From: Symbiodinium natans
Taxonomy: Eukaryota; Sar; Dinophyceae; Suessiales; Symbiodiniaceae
Assembly: GCA_905221605.1 (NCBI GenBank)
Contig: CAJNDS010000333.1
Location: forward strand, 1 to 64,000
Length of the DNA stretch: 64,000 nt
Reading direction: 5' to 3'
Below are positions 41,961 through 55,686 of the stretch, one piece after another (position 1 is the first letter of the stretch; every line of letters begins with the position of its first letter). The position numbers and the translations under genes are program-made. The notes below the pieces were generated by a model. The model saw nothing but the letters and a program-made list of their open reading frames with translations, was not told where the DNA came from and searched no databases.

Positions 41961-42119
41961 GCCGCGCTATTTTAGTCTGCGATGAAGAGGATGAGGAAGT
42001 CCTCGGTGGAAAGCTGGAGGATGCTTTGGACATCTTCAGACTCACGTCATACGACGGATGGCATGCTATCTGGTTGTTGCTTGGTTTCCCTGAGCTGCCT
42101 GAATATTCGCAGGACATAT
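41961..42119 (+). CDS. Candidate acidic exon
   Basis: After TTCTCAG the frame reads AILVCDEEDEEVLGGKLEDA and then LTSYDGWHAIWLLLGFPELP. It may continue to about 42200. The next exon follows at 42251. Natural composition supports coding. Family not recognised. Confidence 0.45.
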
Positions 42120-42250
42120 TGGAGGCTCAGGAATGGAAGGCTCAAAGCCAGTGCCTGCGATTGTGTGTTCTGCACACGCACGACGTCCCTGATGTCGGTG
42201 AAGTCCAATGGCTGCAGAACAAGTCGTCCCCTTCTTGTCCAGACTGACAG

Positions 42251-42342
42251 GACTTGGAGAAGATTGGCGACTTGCCCCGAGACCCTGAGAAAGATGTCTT
42301 GGACTTAGCTTTGGGCCTCGAAGCGTTCTTCGGCCGGTGCAG
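42251..42342 (+). CDS. Candidate exon with clean splice-like ends
   Basis: GACAG precedes and GTGCAG|GTAGTT follows. The 30 codons read DLEKIGDLPRDPEKDVLDLA then LGLEAFFGRC. It fits a helical acidic protein together with exon 41961-42119. A further segment near 42440 reads PPAFADDLRLELSCIGFTLP. Confidence 0.5.
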
Positions 42343-42542
42343 GTAGTTCAACACAGTGCTTGCCTTCCTCCAGGCAGCAGGGTGGAAAGGTAGGCAAAGT
42401 TTTTTTTGTATCAGGGACCCCCAAGCACCAGCCACCGGCCTTTGCTGACGACCTGAGACTTGAGCTATCTTGTATTGGCTTCACGCTCCCGCGCAGCCCG
42501 CTTCAGATGCAGAGCACAGACGGACAAAGATGCACTGATACG

Positions 42543-42544
<2 letters not shown>

Positions 42545-42600
<56 letters not shown>

Positions 42601-42607
42601 ACTGCTG
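42545..42607. repeat. (CTG)n trinucleotide repeat
   Basis: About 19 CTG units followed by CGG/CTG variants. Confidence 0.95.
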
Positions 42608-42906
42608 CGGCTGCGGCTGCCGCTGCCGCTGCCATTGTCGCTGCCGCCACCGCCGCCGCCAGTTTTAGGATGTTCTGGCCATCCTGTTCTGAATGTGACA
42701 GAGGTAATTTGCATTTTGGCGGTTACAACCAAGGCAGCCCTGGAAGTCCTCCAGAAGGGCCGTTTGAGGCGTGTTTCTGTGTATCATGTTGGACTTTGTT
42801 GGGGAGTTGAGGTGTATTGAGATCCTCACAAAGGCTCCGAGACATTTCAGAGCCAGCATGTGCCGTTTGCTTTCAGGCTCAAGGCTGATTGCTCTCTCTC
42901 ACACAG

Positions 42907-43014
42907 ACATTCAAACATGCATCGCAACGGAAGATGACCGAAATGCGTAGCGTAGCTGCCAACCGCGAACATCTGCGAACCGCGGGGCTCCAGACATGTC
43001 ACGCCATTGTCCAG
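42907..43014 (+). CDS. Candidate exon with clean splice-like ends
   Basis: ACACAG precedes and TCCAG|GTTGCA follows. It is exactly 36 codons, reading TFKHASQRKMTEMRSVAANR and ending HAIVQ. Helical, phase 0 at both ends. It probably belongs with the exons at 41.9-42.3 kb. Confidence 0.5.
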
Positions 43015-43701
43015 GTTGCACAATTCTGCACAATGCCATGCTGTGATGTCGCCAAACGGTCCGAGCGACTCCGGGCATCTGTTTGGTTGGAGTCCAAGCA
43101 TGTCGAAGCTGTTAAGGATTGCTCAGACGTGGTTGCTTGGAGCTATGGTGACAAGCTTCTGCCGGCAGTACGCTGCAGACAGTCTCTCTGAGCAACTGCT
43201 TGAAGGCAATGACTACCGACATCAAGTTGCGCCATGAACCCAGAAATGGCCTAAACTTTGTGCACTTCCGGAGCAGCACTTTCGCCTCCGGCTGTCGTAA
43301 ATTTCTTGGCATCGCATGCGTCTGGGGGCTGTGCTTCTCAGCCTTGAGAGTCTGCGTTTAAACACGTGGCGTTCACCAGTTCTCATGTCATTTTGAAGTG
43401 CCTCATGTTTACTTGAAGGCTGGAATTAAAGCAGTCGGGCGATCAGCTGTTGGGACCATAACGGGTTTACTTGACTACTTGGCCCACTGTGCTCTGCTAT
43501 CCACTCAGCTCGGTCTTTCTTACAGATTAAACAAAAACAAGTGTTCTGTCGCGCAGCCATGTCAGCTAGGACTGCCTTTCCATGCTTTGCGAACATGTTG
43601 TAAACAAGTCCGGCAATGCAAGGCTTCGACGCAGATACAGTACCTGAAAGCACACGCCACATGCCACGACATAGCCTCAGTTCTCCGCATCTTGAGACGC
43701 C

Positions 43702-44814
43702 ATGGGCCCGTCCGATGACAAGTCCCCGTTGCAGACTGCACAAGATCTTCTCGGGGTGATCAGAGCTGGTCTGGGCACTGCTGGGGACATCAAGGCGTTG
43801 CTTGGTCTAGGGGTCGTGGGCCTGGCTGCCGCAGCGGTGAGGCAATGCCACAATGTGAGGCCCGTCGTTCGACTTTACGATCGACTCCTCAAGGAAGCAG
43901 GGCCTCTGGTGGGTGTTCTACCGTGCCTTGCATGAAGGGAAAGCCCTTATCTTGCAGGGCCGCAACAAGGAGGGCAAGACAACCCTTCTCTGCAGCGCCC
44001 TGCCGTGGTACCATCGGCGAGGCTCATGGGCCTACTACGGCCTGCATTTCAACGGCGGGCACGGCAAAACCGTCAGCAACTTCGAAAAGTGGCACACCGT
44101 CCAGCTCTTTGGGAACCTCAACATGGCTCTCTGGAGATCCAGTACGCCGTCGACACCTACTATGATAAGCAGCACCTGCGGGTCTTGCTACGCACTTGGT
44201 CAACGTCCGCACTCTCGCCGGAGGCAGGCTCCACGCTCAACTTGATGAAGCGCGGGCCCTGGTTCAGGTTGTGGAGCGTCTGGGCAGCGGCGTGGGAGTT
44301 GACAACGAAGATCACCCTTCCTTTGCCTTCGCGAACGTGAATGTTCGTCAGGGAGTTCGCCTAATTCAGCGGATCTGCAGGACCTCTTCGGCAAATGCGG
44401 CCGGAACATCCTACAAGCAGGTGCTTGCCGAGATCGAGAATGGCGCTGTCGAGAAGGGCACGCAGAGAGGCCCGGACGGCCAGCCGACCTTCACGCCGGA
44501 GGAGATGGAGGAGCAGATGGAGTTTGTGAAGCGATGCTTGAAGTCCCACGATGCAGGTGCTCGATGCCATGGAGCCTGAGTGGACGAAGCGACTGGAAGG
44601 CGCGGGGTCCAAGCCTGCTGTTGCGGAGCCCCTGGCTGAGCACATCCGGCGCATCCTCGGCAACCCAGTCCCAGACCCGCCAGCGCAAGCAGAAGAACCG
44701 AACGAGCAGGGCAAGGGCCAGTTCGGAGTAGACGCAGAGCAGCTCGTGTCAGAATCGAGCCAGTCTGAGCGTCAGTTGTTTGCACTCACAAGTCATGTTT
44801 CAGAATTGCTGTGA
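43702..44814 (+). pseudogene. Frameshifted P-loop (Walker A) gene remnant
   Basis: Coding-like sequence begins at ATGGGCCCG (43702; about 65 natural codons), changes frame near 43895, and reads ALILQGRNKEGKTTLL, a Walker A motif (GxxxxGKT), through about 44120. It continues in another frame (IQYAVDTYYDKQHLRVLL), again near 44196 (VRTLAGGRLHAQLDEARAL to 44565), and again from 44551 (AMEPEWTKRLEGAG) to TGA 44812. At least four frame changes occur within 1.1 kb with no intron-like gaps. It is therefore probably a decayed intronless (retroposed) copy of an NTPase gene, about 360 codons long. The exact family is not recognised; sequencing indels are the main alternative. Confidence 0.65.
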
Positions 44815-45124
44815 GCATCATGTGGTTGCGCTGAGATGAGCTGGGAGATTTGCACGAAGTCCACAAAAGGCCCAAGCTGGCTTTGGAAGCACTGCACTCT
44901 CTTCCGTTCTTTGCTCACGTCGCTTTCTTGTCGCCTTTGTTTCGTTTCTCGTTCTGGTTTTGCCGATGGCTTGTCTGTTGCTCAGGCGGCTGCTCGAGGC
45001 AGCACGGAAGGCCCAGGTCCAGGAGGCGTGCACACGCTTTCGCTTCAAATCTCACGGGGAGAAGTGAGAATTGAGAGTGAGGGTGAGGTGAGGGCGTGAG
45101 AGTGTAAGAGATGAAAAAAGAAAG

Positions 45125-45985
<861 letters not shown>

Positions 45986-46049
45986 GTGAGGGTGAGGGCG
46001 AGGGCATGGGCGAGGGCGAGGGAGACGGGAGAGAGACAAACAAAAACAC

Positions 46050-46085
<36 letters not shown>

Positions 46086-46204
46086 TTGTTGCTTGCCTGA
46101 CTTGAGGTCGGTTGTTAGAGATGGGATAGGTCCACCACAGAGCTTCTGCTTTCCGTACGTACAGCCCAAATAGCAACTCTTTTCCGGACTTAGCACTCAT
46201 TCGA

Positions 46205-46600
46205 ATGAGCGAAGCCTCTACGCACGACAACGTAAATCCTCGGAAGTCCTCACCACTCCCCTTTTCCCTCGTGGGTCCCTGGGTGTTGGTCGTTGGAGTT
46301 GGGGCTTTTGTTTGTTGGGAAAAGGGGAGCCCTTTGTTTCATGGTATCTGGTCACCGAATCTGAGACATGGGAACCAATCTTGGAGGGGTAAGGTCCTAA
46401 TTAGTGGGCGGGATCCACCTATCGATCCAATTTGTCCCAATGAGGGCGTTTTCAGTCACAATAGTTGCGAGGTCAAGGTGCCTGGGAGGATCTACTTCTG
46501 ATCACCTTCTCCAGCTGTGTGTTGCTAGCTGTAGTACTCACGTTGTCCCGGAGCCCCAAGACACCGATCAACCCGCTGCACTCTGTAACGCACGCCTTCG
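46205..46600. other. Weak 98-codon ORF region
   Basis: A plus ORF (46205-46501) starts with ATG but has no convincing codon bias or domain. Left as undecided. Confidence 0.2.
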
Positions 46601-46640
46601 GGCGGTCCTCCCCAATACGGGGGGGTCAAGTGCGCAGAAA

Positions 46641-46642
46641 TA

Positions 46643-46694
<52 letters not shown>

Positions 46695-46714
46695 CAGAGA
46701 GACAGAGAGAGAGC
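46641..46714. repeat. (AAAG)n then (GA)n microsatellite
   Basis: About 40 bp of AAAG units pass into GAGA and GACA words. Confidence 0.95.
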
Positions 46715-46719
46715 GCAAC

Positions 46720-49280
46720 TGCCGGCTTGCGGCCAGCAACTCGAACATTTAGAATGCGTTGTGTCGACAGTTTGAAACGCACATGCAGGGCCAACCCTTG
46801 CCAGTAGAGCGTTAAGCAAGATCAGCAACAAGACGCACTGAAGCATCAGAAAAGTGCAGAGGCTACAACTTACATCTTACAAGCTCGACCGAGCCCCTCG
46901 CGAAGCAACTCGCGTGGAGGCACAGCGAGCCCACCCGCTGATGGAAGCAGATGGAAGCAGAGTCAACTCCAACCGCAAACCCACCACCGTGTGAGCGTGT
47001 TTCCCCTGCGACAGTGCTTTTCCATGTGGCCGCCACACCTCAAACCAATTTCATAGGAACGAAGTTCCCAGCCGGGAGGGTTTCGAGCTTCGTTCGTGTG
47101 GTTTTGTGTCCCTTTGCATCGGTCCCGACGGGGAGTTCAGGTTGAAAATCTTCTGGAGATGGGCGTGGGCCTCAGCACTGCTTCGCTTCGCTGGGATTTG
47201 CGGCCATGGATGGCCATAGTTATCTTCCCCGTCACTTCATGAACATATCATGTCACTCCATATGCAGCTTGATCATGCGCCAGCCAGCAAGTCTTATGTG
47301 CAGATGAAGTTCCGGCCGAATTCGGAATAAGTCACATGGCCTGGCGGAGTTTTGCCAGTATGTAGAGGACATGTACTAGCAATTAACACTGTCGCTCTGC
47401 GTTCGACATTTCTCAGGGTGTCCAGAAAACGCAGGCAAGTCTTTGAATCTGCCTCAGCCATCCGACGGAAAGCATGGGACCATGCTAGTGACCAACGTTG
47501 TCTCGGCAGCCCCTGCTTGCAAACACTGCGACCTAGTTAGTTCCTGGAACATGCTATCAACGAGCTCGCGATCAGCAGCTGGATGCCCGTCTAGGACCCG
47601 TGATCGATGACCAAAAAATCTTGTGGGTTCAAGAAGTCAGAGGGCCACGTGCACTGCAATTGCTGAACCATGTCTGAACTGCAGGCATCTAGCACGCACT
47701 TCAAAACCGTTCAGGCATTTCAGCCAACATCCGTGACGAGCTTGGGATGAGTCCTTTGATGCTGCCACATGCCTGCATTGACAAGGTGATGCCCCAATTT
47801 TGCAAGCACAAGATGGCAACGGATTGTACAGTGTCGCGCAGCATCAAGCTCTCATACGCATCGTGCAGCAGCTGACATGTGGAGTGTGTTTGTGCTGGTG
47901 TGTTTCTTCAAGTTTACTTGTGCTCATGGTGAGCACTGGGTTGCACCATCACTGGACCGTCACAAATTGGGTGCTAATTTCCAGCTTGCGAAGCTGTTCT
48001 GGCATTGTCGGATGCGTGATGATCCGGGTAGCCACGTAACCGCTTGAGTTTTCACAAAGGCTGTGTCGTCAAAGTGCGGTGCGTCAGTCCGAGGTGCTGC
48101 ATTGCAGATAGTAGCTGCCTCAGTTCCACCTGCTTTTCAGCTCTTGTCTTTGTACCTCCAGGACAAGCAGGCTTGTGCAGCTGCTCTCTCAGTCTGTTGA
48201 ACTTTAACGCTTCGCGACCCGCTTCTGCCTGACCAGATCCCAGAAGGTCTTCCAGCATACACAGGAGGTCCATTGAGGCCATTTGAGGCCCATGTGAGCA
48301 TGCGCAGGAAGGGGGGGTGGAAAGGGGCTTGAGAAGAAGAGCGGAAGCGGGATGGGGTGATTGATAAGGAGTTCATGCTGGTTCATGCAAGATCCACAGA
48401 AGTGTGCATGAGATGTTCATAGAAAGACCGCAGAGGGTCCATCACCCATGGATGTCCAGACACAGGAGGGGTGGGGGGCTTGAGCTGGTGCATTTGGGCG
48501 ATTCTGGGATCAGAATGTGACACTTGTTTGCGGTAGGACCTTAGAACTACTGGCCCGCACGCCCTCACATGAGTGACACGCCTCTCTGGCTCTCCACTGC
48601 CGTTGTCGCCAGCTCGCGATGAAGTGCACAGTGTACATCGTCATGGGCGGAAGGAGCCGGCAAACAAGCAAAGCAACCAAGTCAGCATGCAAACATGTGC
48701 TATTTTCGTTCTCCTTGAGGATGTGAGTACGTCTTATTCAACAAGAGTGGTGTCTCAGTTTTGCAACTCTGAGATTCGACTGCACCCCTTGTTCATCCAA
48801 CAGTAACAAGACTAAGGGTGAATGACGCTCTGACAATTTATCATCGATGCATACTCCGTGTTGTCGCATGTCTTAATGTGCCGTCGTAGCTTGATTTACT
48901 ATATCATCTATATCTACCGACAACAGTGGGCCCCCTTTGCGCGCGCGAGTTTGTGACGGCAGCTTGTTGCACGTGCTTTGCCTTGCAGGAGGCTACAGCA
49001 GTTGCGCGGGCAGGGATGCTCGGGGATAGCATTTGTTGCGGGTCCTTTCTGTGTGCCACAGCTGCCAGCTGCATTGTCACAGTATGGCCCGTAGCTTTGT
49101 AAAGGGTGCTTGCAATCATAGTACCAAGATAGACGCATGTATTGGGGATGTCCAAGAGCGGTCCGTGGCCAGCAAGTTATTCTGTGTACGGTATTGGTTA
49201 TGCCACGCCATGCCAATGCCGGTACTTCCTCCAGAGCCGCGAAGGCTTTGCTGGAGAATTCCGCGGACTTGAACGCGATC
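46720..49280. other. No convincing gene
   Basis: Only short open frames without natural composition were found. Confidence 0.4.
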
Positions 49281-49289
49281 GGTCCCGGA

Positions 49290-49385
49290 GGCCCGGCCTG
49301 AACCAAGGTAACCACAGGCACCAGATGTGACCAAAGGTAACACATTTGGTACCACATGGAACCACATGTAACCAAATGAAACCAG
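49290..49385. repeat. Short AACCACATG-type repeat words
   Basis: Repeated variants of GTAACCACATG/GGAACCACATG over about 95 bp. Confidence 0.5.
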
Positions 49386-49459
49386 AATTCCCCCCTGTGT
49401 TGGGACCAAGCGACAGGGTGCGGGGACGAGTTTCGTCAAAGCATGTTGCTGTAGTTTTT

Positions 49460-49850
49460 GTTTTTCACCACCTTCGGTGTGGAGTTGGATGTGAACTCAG
49501 CTTTTCTCGCCAGGGTCTCCTCACTCCTCGCTCTCGCTCGGGTCACCTGGCCCGAGCCTCTTGCTCCCAGATTCCCGAAGACATCCACATACTACAGGGT
49601 CCCTGCCTACTCAGAAGAAGCCTGCAGGGAACGCCACAGAGAACTCATGGAGTGCCTTCGAGAATTCTGCGGAGCATCCCCGGAGTGCCTACTAGCGAAT
49701 CCTGCAGTCCGCTAAGAATCAGTGGAGCATAGCTGAGCATTGTGGTGCGACTGCTGGAGAAATCCCGCATAGAATCCCCCAAGTGCCAGCCCTTGGAGAA
49801 TCTCTCGAGAGCGCCCACGTATCCCAACACCGCACCCCTCACCAGAGCCA
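49460..49850. repeat. Dispersed repeat, copy 2
   Basis: CCACCTTCGGTGTGGAGTTG, a CTCCTCACTCCTCGC-like block, then GAATCCTGCAG/GAATCCC words. It is diverged from the copy at 41476-41800. The CACC...GGTG stem is kept while the loop base differs. Confidence 0.5.
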
Positions 49851-51181
49851 ATTAGTTTTTCGCAGCAAAGCAGTAAACCGTTGAGGAAGAAGCACAAGAG
49901 TCTCCACAAAGCTCTGGTGCTCGCACTTAGAGGAAGGGTGTGTGCCACTGTGTTTGGGCCTGTCGTGATGGGGGTTCGGAGCATGCGGTGGTGCACGTGC
50001 AAAATATTCACCCCGAGTGGGGTGACGGTTTTCGCGGTTGCTTTGGAAGAAGTAGGCTGCTTAGACGGGGTTTGAGATTCGGGGGTTGGGATCGGCCTGG
50101 GTCGCAAGTGTTTGGCGCCCATTGTCTCGCAAAAAACCCTGCTTTCTTTATGTTCCAAGTTCTCTAGGGTCTGTGTTTGATGCACCCTGTGTGCTTGTGC
50201 AGGGTTGGTAGTACAAGCCTGAACAAGCTTGTGTGCCGGCCGCATTTGGAGCAGCTGGGCTAGGTTGGCCACCAATCTTCTTTGCTGCTTTCTACTGTGA
50301 TTTTGATGTCGCTTGCTGAGCTTCTGTGAGATGTGGAGAAAGTGTCTACGGGATACGGGAGTGCAGGAATACGGTGCCTGTTGGGCTGAATCTGAGGTCA
50401 TGCGGACGCTCATACACGCGCAGGCGCTGTTCGATCATGCTGCGTTTCCGAGTCTGTCTCAGTCATTCTCAGTCTACCGCTCGGCAACAGTAGTGTCGAA
50501 ATTGGAGCCGAACATGTTGGCTGAAGCATGCTGAAACGATCAGGGGTCCCCTGTTCGTTCCCAAGGGGTTTGCGTATCCAGGGAGGCTTTGTGCTGGGAT
50601 GAAGGGCTCGGGCCCAGCACCTGCGTTTGCTGAGTGGTACATCTCAAGTCGGTGAAGAGACGAAGCCTTCAATCATTCTCTCGTGAATGCTGTGGCTAAA
50701 GCGGCTAGATGCAAGGTAAAAGAAGCGATGCCACACTTTGTTTAGGTTGACTTAGGTTGTGTCTTGTTGACTGACAGTGTGACGTCAACATCCGCGACGA
50801 GTCGGGCCGATCGCTTGCGAGCTGGGCAAGATATGGCGATCAGGCTCTGGCATGGCATGACCCAATGACGTCTTTCGTGAGAGAGAATGTGAAACTTGTT
50901 TTGGCAACAGATCGAAGTGCTTCAGATGTTTTTCCACGTGAACAGACATGACAAGAACATGCAAGAACCATCAAGAACTCCATGGTATCTCAAATGCCTT
51001 CAAATGCCTTGCAAGCAGCACTTCCAGGACCGGGAACACCAGAAGGCCCCTGTGCTCAGTTTGGCATTCAGCTAGTCCTGCTGTGGAGTTGATGTCGAGA
51101 TATGTCGAGGCTGTTAAGGGTTCTGCACTGCCGATGTGAGCAGCACGCGCGCATGTTGTGGTTTTGCAAGATTTTGCAAGC

Positions 51182-51574
51182 ATGGCCGGAGCACTGAGAG
51201 AGGCAGTTCTCAAGATGCTGTACCGCCACGGTTTCCCCCCTCCGGTGGAGGCAACCCACCTGGGCTTCGGCGGTAGCTCTTTCGCGACACGCAAGTTCAT
51301 CGTGCCCAGGCTAAGGTGAAGCTGGGCCAGCTGCCATGGCCCCAGACAATGGAATGGTTGGCGCGGGTGTGAAGCTTTGCTGCTCCCCGCTCCTTTTGAG
51401 GAAGCCAGACTTTTGGGCACCCATTCCGGTGGACCAGAAGCTTTCGGTGTCGTGGCTAGTGCGGCTAGTGAGTGTGCACTTTTGAATCGAGCAACGTCGA
51501 GTTCTAAAAGTCTGTACTGGGCTATCAAGGAATTGCTGTCCCACGGAGCCGATCTCGTCTGGAAGGACCACTAG
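51182..51574 (+). pseudogene. Coding remnant or exon pair, unrecognised
   Basis: ATG 51182 opens a frame reading LREAVLKMLYRHGFPPPVEA and FGGSSFATRKFIVPR. Near 51312 another frame continues with AKVKLGQLPWPQTMEWLARV, and from about 51480 a third gives SLYWAIKELLSHGADLVWKD to TAG 51572. AAG|GTGAAG at 51315 could be a donor, so this is either closely spaced exons or a frameshifted remnant. The 185-codon minus-strand ORF across it looks like a shadow. Family not recognised. Confidence 0.4.
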
Positions 51575-52252
51575 AGAAGAGATCTCAGAGACCGGGAAAG
51601 TACAGCGCGATGAGTGCAGAGAGTTATCTGAAGAGAGCAGGTTGCACATCCTTCATGGTCAGTGAGAGATTAAAGCTTTGCTTGAGGATTGTCGAGGGCG
51701 TACCTTTGGAAAGAGAAGACAGCTGACATACCGTCACCATGATTCAGACGACGAGGGAACCTCCTCGAAGCAGCTTGTACAGGACATTTCGTTGAACCCT
51801 TACCAGGGGCAGATTTAGGGCATTGCAGAAGACAAGCTACAGGCAAGTTTGTCTCAGCGTGTCGTTGTAATGCTTGAAGTGCTGCACGGGCTCTCAATGG
51901 CTCTCACCATCTCACATTCTCACACATGCAGATCGGGAGTGTTCAAAGAATGTGCTCCCCTTCTCCGCAGTGGGCTTAAAAGAGAGCCAATCAGCATTGA
52001 CTCTTCTTCGGAGTTGCTGCATACATAGGACATGAGTGACAGCCAAAGCCTTTGCCAAATCGTTGCGACAGAGATGCAACAAAAATAGAAGGAACCACAC
52101 GAGCAAAAAAACAAAGCCTGGCCAAGCTCTATGGCACCAAATCCCAGCACTGTGGCAAGACGGGCCTTCTGCTCGCTAAGAGCCCAAGCCGAGATGTGCA
52201 ACCTGTGCGAACGGCGGTTGGCGTGATAGGCAGTCAGCAGGAGCGGGATCGG

Positions 52253-52284
52253 GGCGCCTGGGCGCGGGGGCTTGCCCTCTGGCC

Positions 52285-52377
<93 letters not shown>

Positions 52378-52470
52378 CGACAGAGAGAGAGAGGGAGGAA
52401 GGGAGAGAGAGAGAGACAAAGAGAGAGAGAGAGAGAGACAGAGAGAGAGAGGGAGAGAGAGGGACAGGTC
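52253..52470. repeat. GC-rich leader plus long (GA)n tract
   Basis: GGCGCGGGGGCTTGCCC at about 52261 leads into about 180 bp of GA repeats with GACA and GGGA variants. The leader shares 16 bases with the linker at about 15988. Confidence 0.9.
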
Positions 52471-52774
52471 AAGGAAGAACCCCGGGGCTTTGTAGCGGGG
52501 GAGGGGGGGCTTTCAGGATTGTCAGTTCAGGTTTGGGCCAGGTTGTAGTGCTTCGAGGTTGGAGTTTGGAGTGACATAAGGGGGCCATTGACTGCAGGTC
52601 TTACGTCAGGTCGGGAGCCGGGGGACCACACTGCCGACATAGTGGGGCAGAGTGATGGGGTAACGGGGTAGTGGGGTGATAGGGTATAAACGGGATCCAG
52701 GGGGGCATAACAGTCGGCAGAGTACACCCGGGCACCGGACACCACCAGCAACCACCCCGAAACAGGGGCGGGCA

Positions 52775-52805
52775 AAGATGCCCGGGGCGCCGACCCCAAG
52801 CCCCT

Positions 52806-52836
<31 letters not shown>

Positions 52837-52880
52837 GAGGGACAGGGAGAGGGAGAGAGGGAGACAGGGAGAGAGACCAA
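52775..52880. repeat. GC-rich leader plus (GAAA)n tract
   Basis: CCCGGGGCGCCGACCCCAAG followed by CCCCTA and (GAAA)n, then GA/GGGA words. Confidence 0.9.
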
Positions 52881-53100
52881 GGTGGGGTGAGTCGACCGAC
52901 AGACCGCTTCGCCAGAAGAGATCTCATGCCTCACTGGAACATCAACGGCACGATAGCTGCGACATCTCTCAACAGAAGCATGCACAGTGGCCCCTTCCGC
53001 CAAAAAACCGCAACTGCACATGTAAACTAAAAATGCAAGCATGTCAACACCCGACTTTCTTCCTTGACCAACCCAGCGAATTAGCAGACACGAAAGTTGA

Positions 53101-53532
<432 letters not shown>

Positions 53533-53599
53533 ACTCCAATGAGCACACCGCTCTTGCCCATGGCTTATGATCTGGGATGCTGTGTGCAGAGTTTCGAGC

Positions 53600-55680
53600 T
53601 TGCGGGGTTTCGATCTAAGGAACACGGTCCCTTAGTACATTTTTGTTTTAAAACCTTCTTTGCAGGGTTGTGACGTACGAGCCCTTGGGTGTTTATAGAT
53701 TTATAGGGTATATATGGGGCATATAAGGGTTCCCCAATTAAAGGGTTTATGTTAGAGGACCATGTGATTACGCTTACTTTCTATTGCTTTCTTCAGAGAA
53801 GAGACCCCATGGTCTGAGGTGGCTCACTTGAAGCCCTAAACCCTTGGGCTATGAAATCTCTTTGCGGACTAATAATCAGCAGCGCGTGTCGGTCCAACTT
53901 GTGACTTATGGATTGTTGCCGTAGGTTTTCCACGCACCACTCGAAGGACAGACAAGAAACCGTCGATCACAGCCGAATGCTTCTCAGGGCCCCGGATCCA
54001 AGTGGCCCGCATGCCTCGATTACAAATGCGTGGGAGTGCCCAAGGAACTCCGTGATGTGCGATGCTAGATCTGTAAAGCGTGAGAAGCCATCGCCCGCCT
54101 TCTGCTTCGCGCTGGTACAACTTTCAAAGGCTTACGTTCTTGGGGTCCTTTGGCGGAGGACCCGGAGCCGCGGAGATGGTTGGAAAAAATCGAGGAATCT
54201 GAAGAATACAACTAGGATAAAACACAATGCATTTTGTCATTTTAAATCGCACCATCTTGTGCCTGATGCCAGAGCCTTCACGACAAATCTGACAGACGCT
54301 GGATGAAATAAAGCCCCAACGGGCTGCTTGTCTGCCGGAGCGACCTTTGTAGTCTTGTCTTGCAGAGGCACGAAAGAAGCGCGCCAGACCCATCAGAGGC
54401 TTACTGTGCTGACTGGTTGTCTGGTTGGAATGTTCGTCGAGTGGGTTGAAACTGTGCCATGTTAGAGGTACGTGTGCAAGGAACCGGTAGATGGCAGGAG
54501 TAGGGAGAACAGAGGTTTCAAAGTGAGCCTCCATGTTTGTGTGACCTCTCGCACAAGCCGCTGTGGCTGTTCTCCATGCAATGTTACCAATGCATGGTCA
54601 TCTGGTTGGGGGATGTTGAGGAGTCATGCAGGCAGAGGGGGACGATGAGGGGGTGATGGGCTTTGGTCCGAAGTCTTGGCAGGTGGCCCGCGTGCGCGCG
54701 CTGGCGCCAGGTGCCGATGTGGGGACGTGTGTGGTCGTCTCTGTTGGTTGTGTCTGGTGGTTTCTGGCGAAGCGCATCGTGACGCTCCCTTGCTCTTTAT
54801 GCTCTGTCTCGAGGACTCGAGGCAGACGATCCTGATCGTCTGGGCTCAGAGGCATCAGCTAAAAAAAGTCAACAAGACTGCTGTGTAGAGCAAGGCCACA
54901 TTACAGTAGAGAGGATTTAGACTGTTGATCTTGCCTGATATTGATGGTATTGGTGTATGTGCGTGTGTGCGTGTTTTAGCAAGACAGCTGCAGGGCCTAA
55001 GGTCCTAGATTCTTTCTCCAGACAAAGTTTGATGCGATGGAAAACTGCAGCACCATGACTCATGCAGCAAGTCTGTACAAGGCTGATGCATTTGAGCCAT
55101 CTTGGCCAGATGACATGCTCGTAAGCTATGGGCCGTTAGCATTGAGCCGACCTTGCTGCGTTGATTCGGTTTGCCTGGCTCGAATTTGCTGGCCGTTTGA
55201 CCGTATTGTCTTCCCGTCAGGCAGGGCAATTCGATGGTTTGGCACACTATATAACTATGTACACATCCGTGCGCGTGCGTCGTACGCAAGCCCTTAGGTT
55301 CTCCATGAGTTTGAAGCTTGCAAGAGCTTGCAAAGGATCTTGCAAGAGGCTTGCCTTGCCCTGCTCCCAACCATTCCGACTGTCCCAAAATCCATCAAAA
55401 TTGAACATGATATAACATGATCGTAGAGCGGCTAAGTGCAGGCGGCACCTCTGTGGACCTCTCTGTGGACCTCGGGGTCCTGCAGGTCGAGGTCGAGAGC
55501 AGTGATATCGTGGGCATCGGGTGTGGCCTTGTGGGCCGCCTGGGCCTGTGCCTGGGCACAACAGTCCTTGCGCACATTGCGCCGTGGTATTGCGCCGTGA
55601 GGGATGTCCTTCTTCTGGCAACTGCTACTTGGCTGCAACGCGAGGAATGATCCGCTCCATAAATTCAGAGCACTGCAAGG
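53600..55680. other. No convincing gene
   Basis: Short ORFs on both strands around 54.6-54.85 and 55.4-55.65 kb are ambiguous. The minus ORF 54598-54855 has fairly natural composition but no motif. Confidence 0.35.
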
Positions 55681-55686
55681 AGTGCC

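Noticed and set aside
49712-50413. 233-codon minus ORF
   Set aside because: Long but with unremarkable composition and no motif; overlaps the dispersed repeat.
50971-51528. 185-codon minus ORF
   Set aside because: The opposite strand reads as more natural protein; taken as a shadow.
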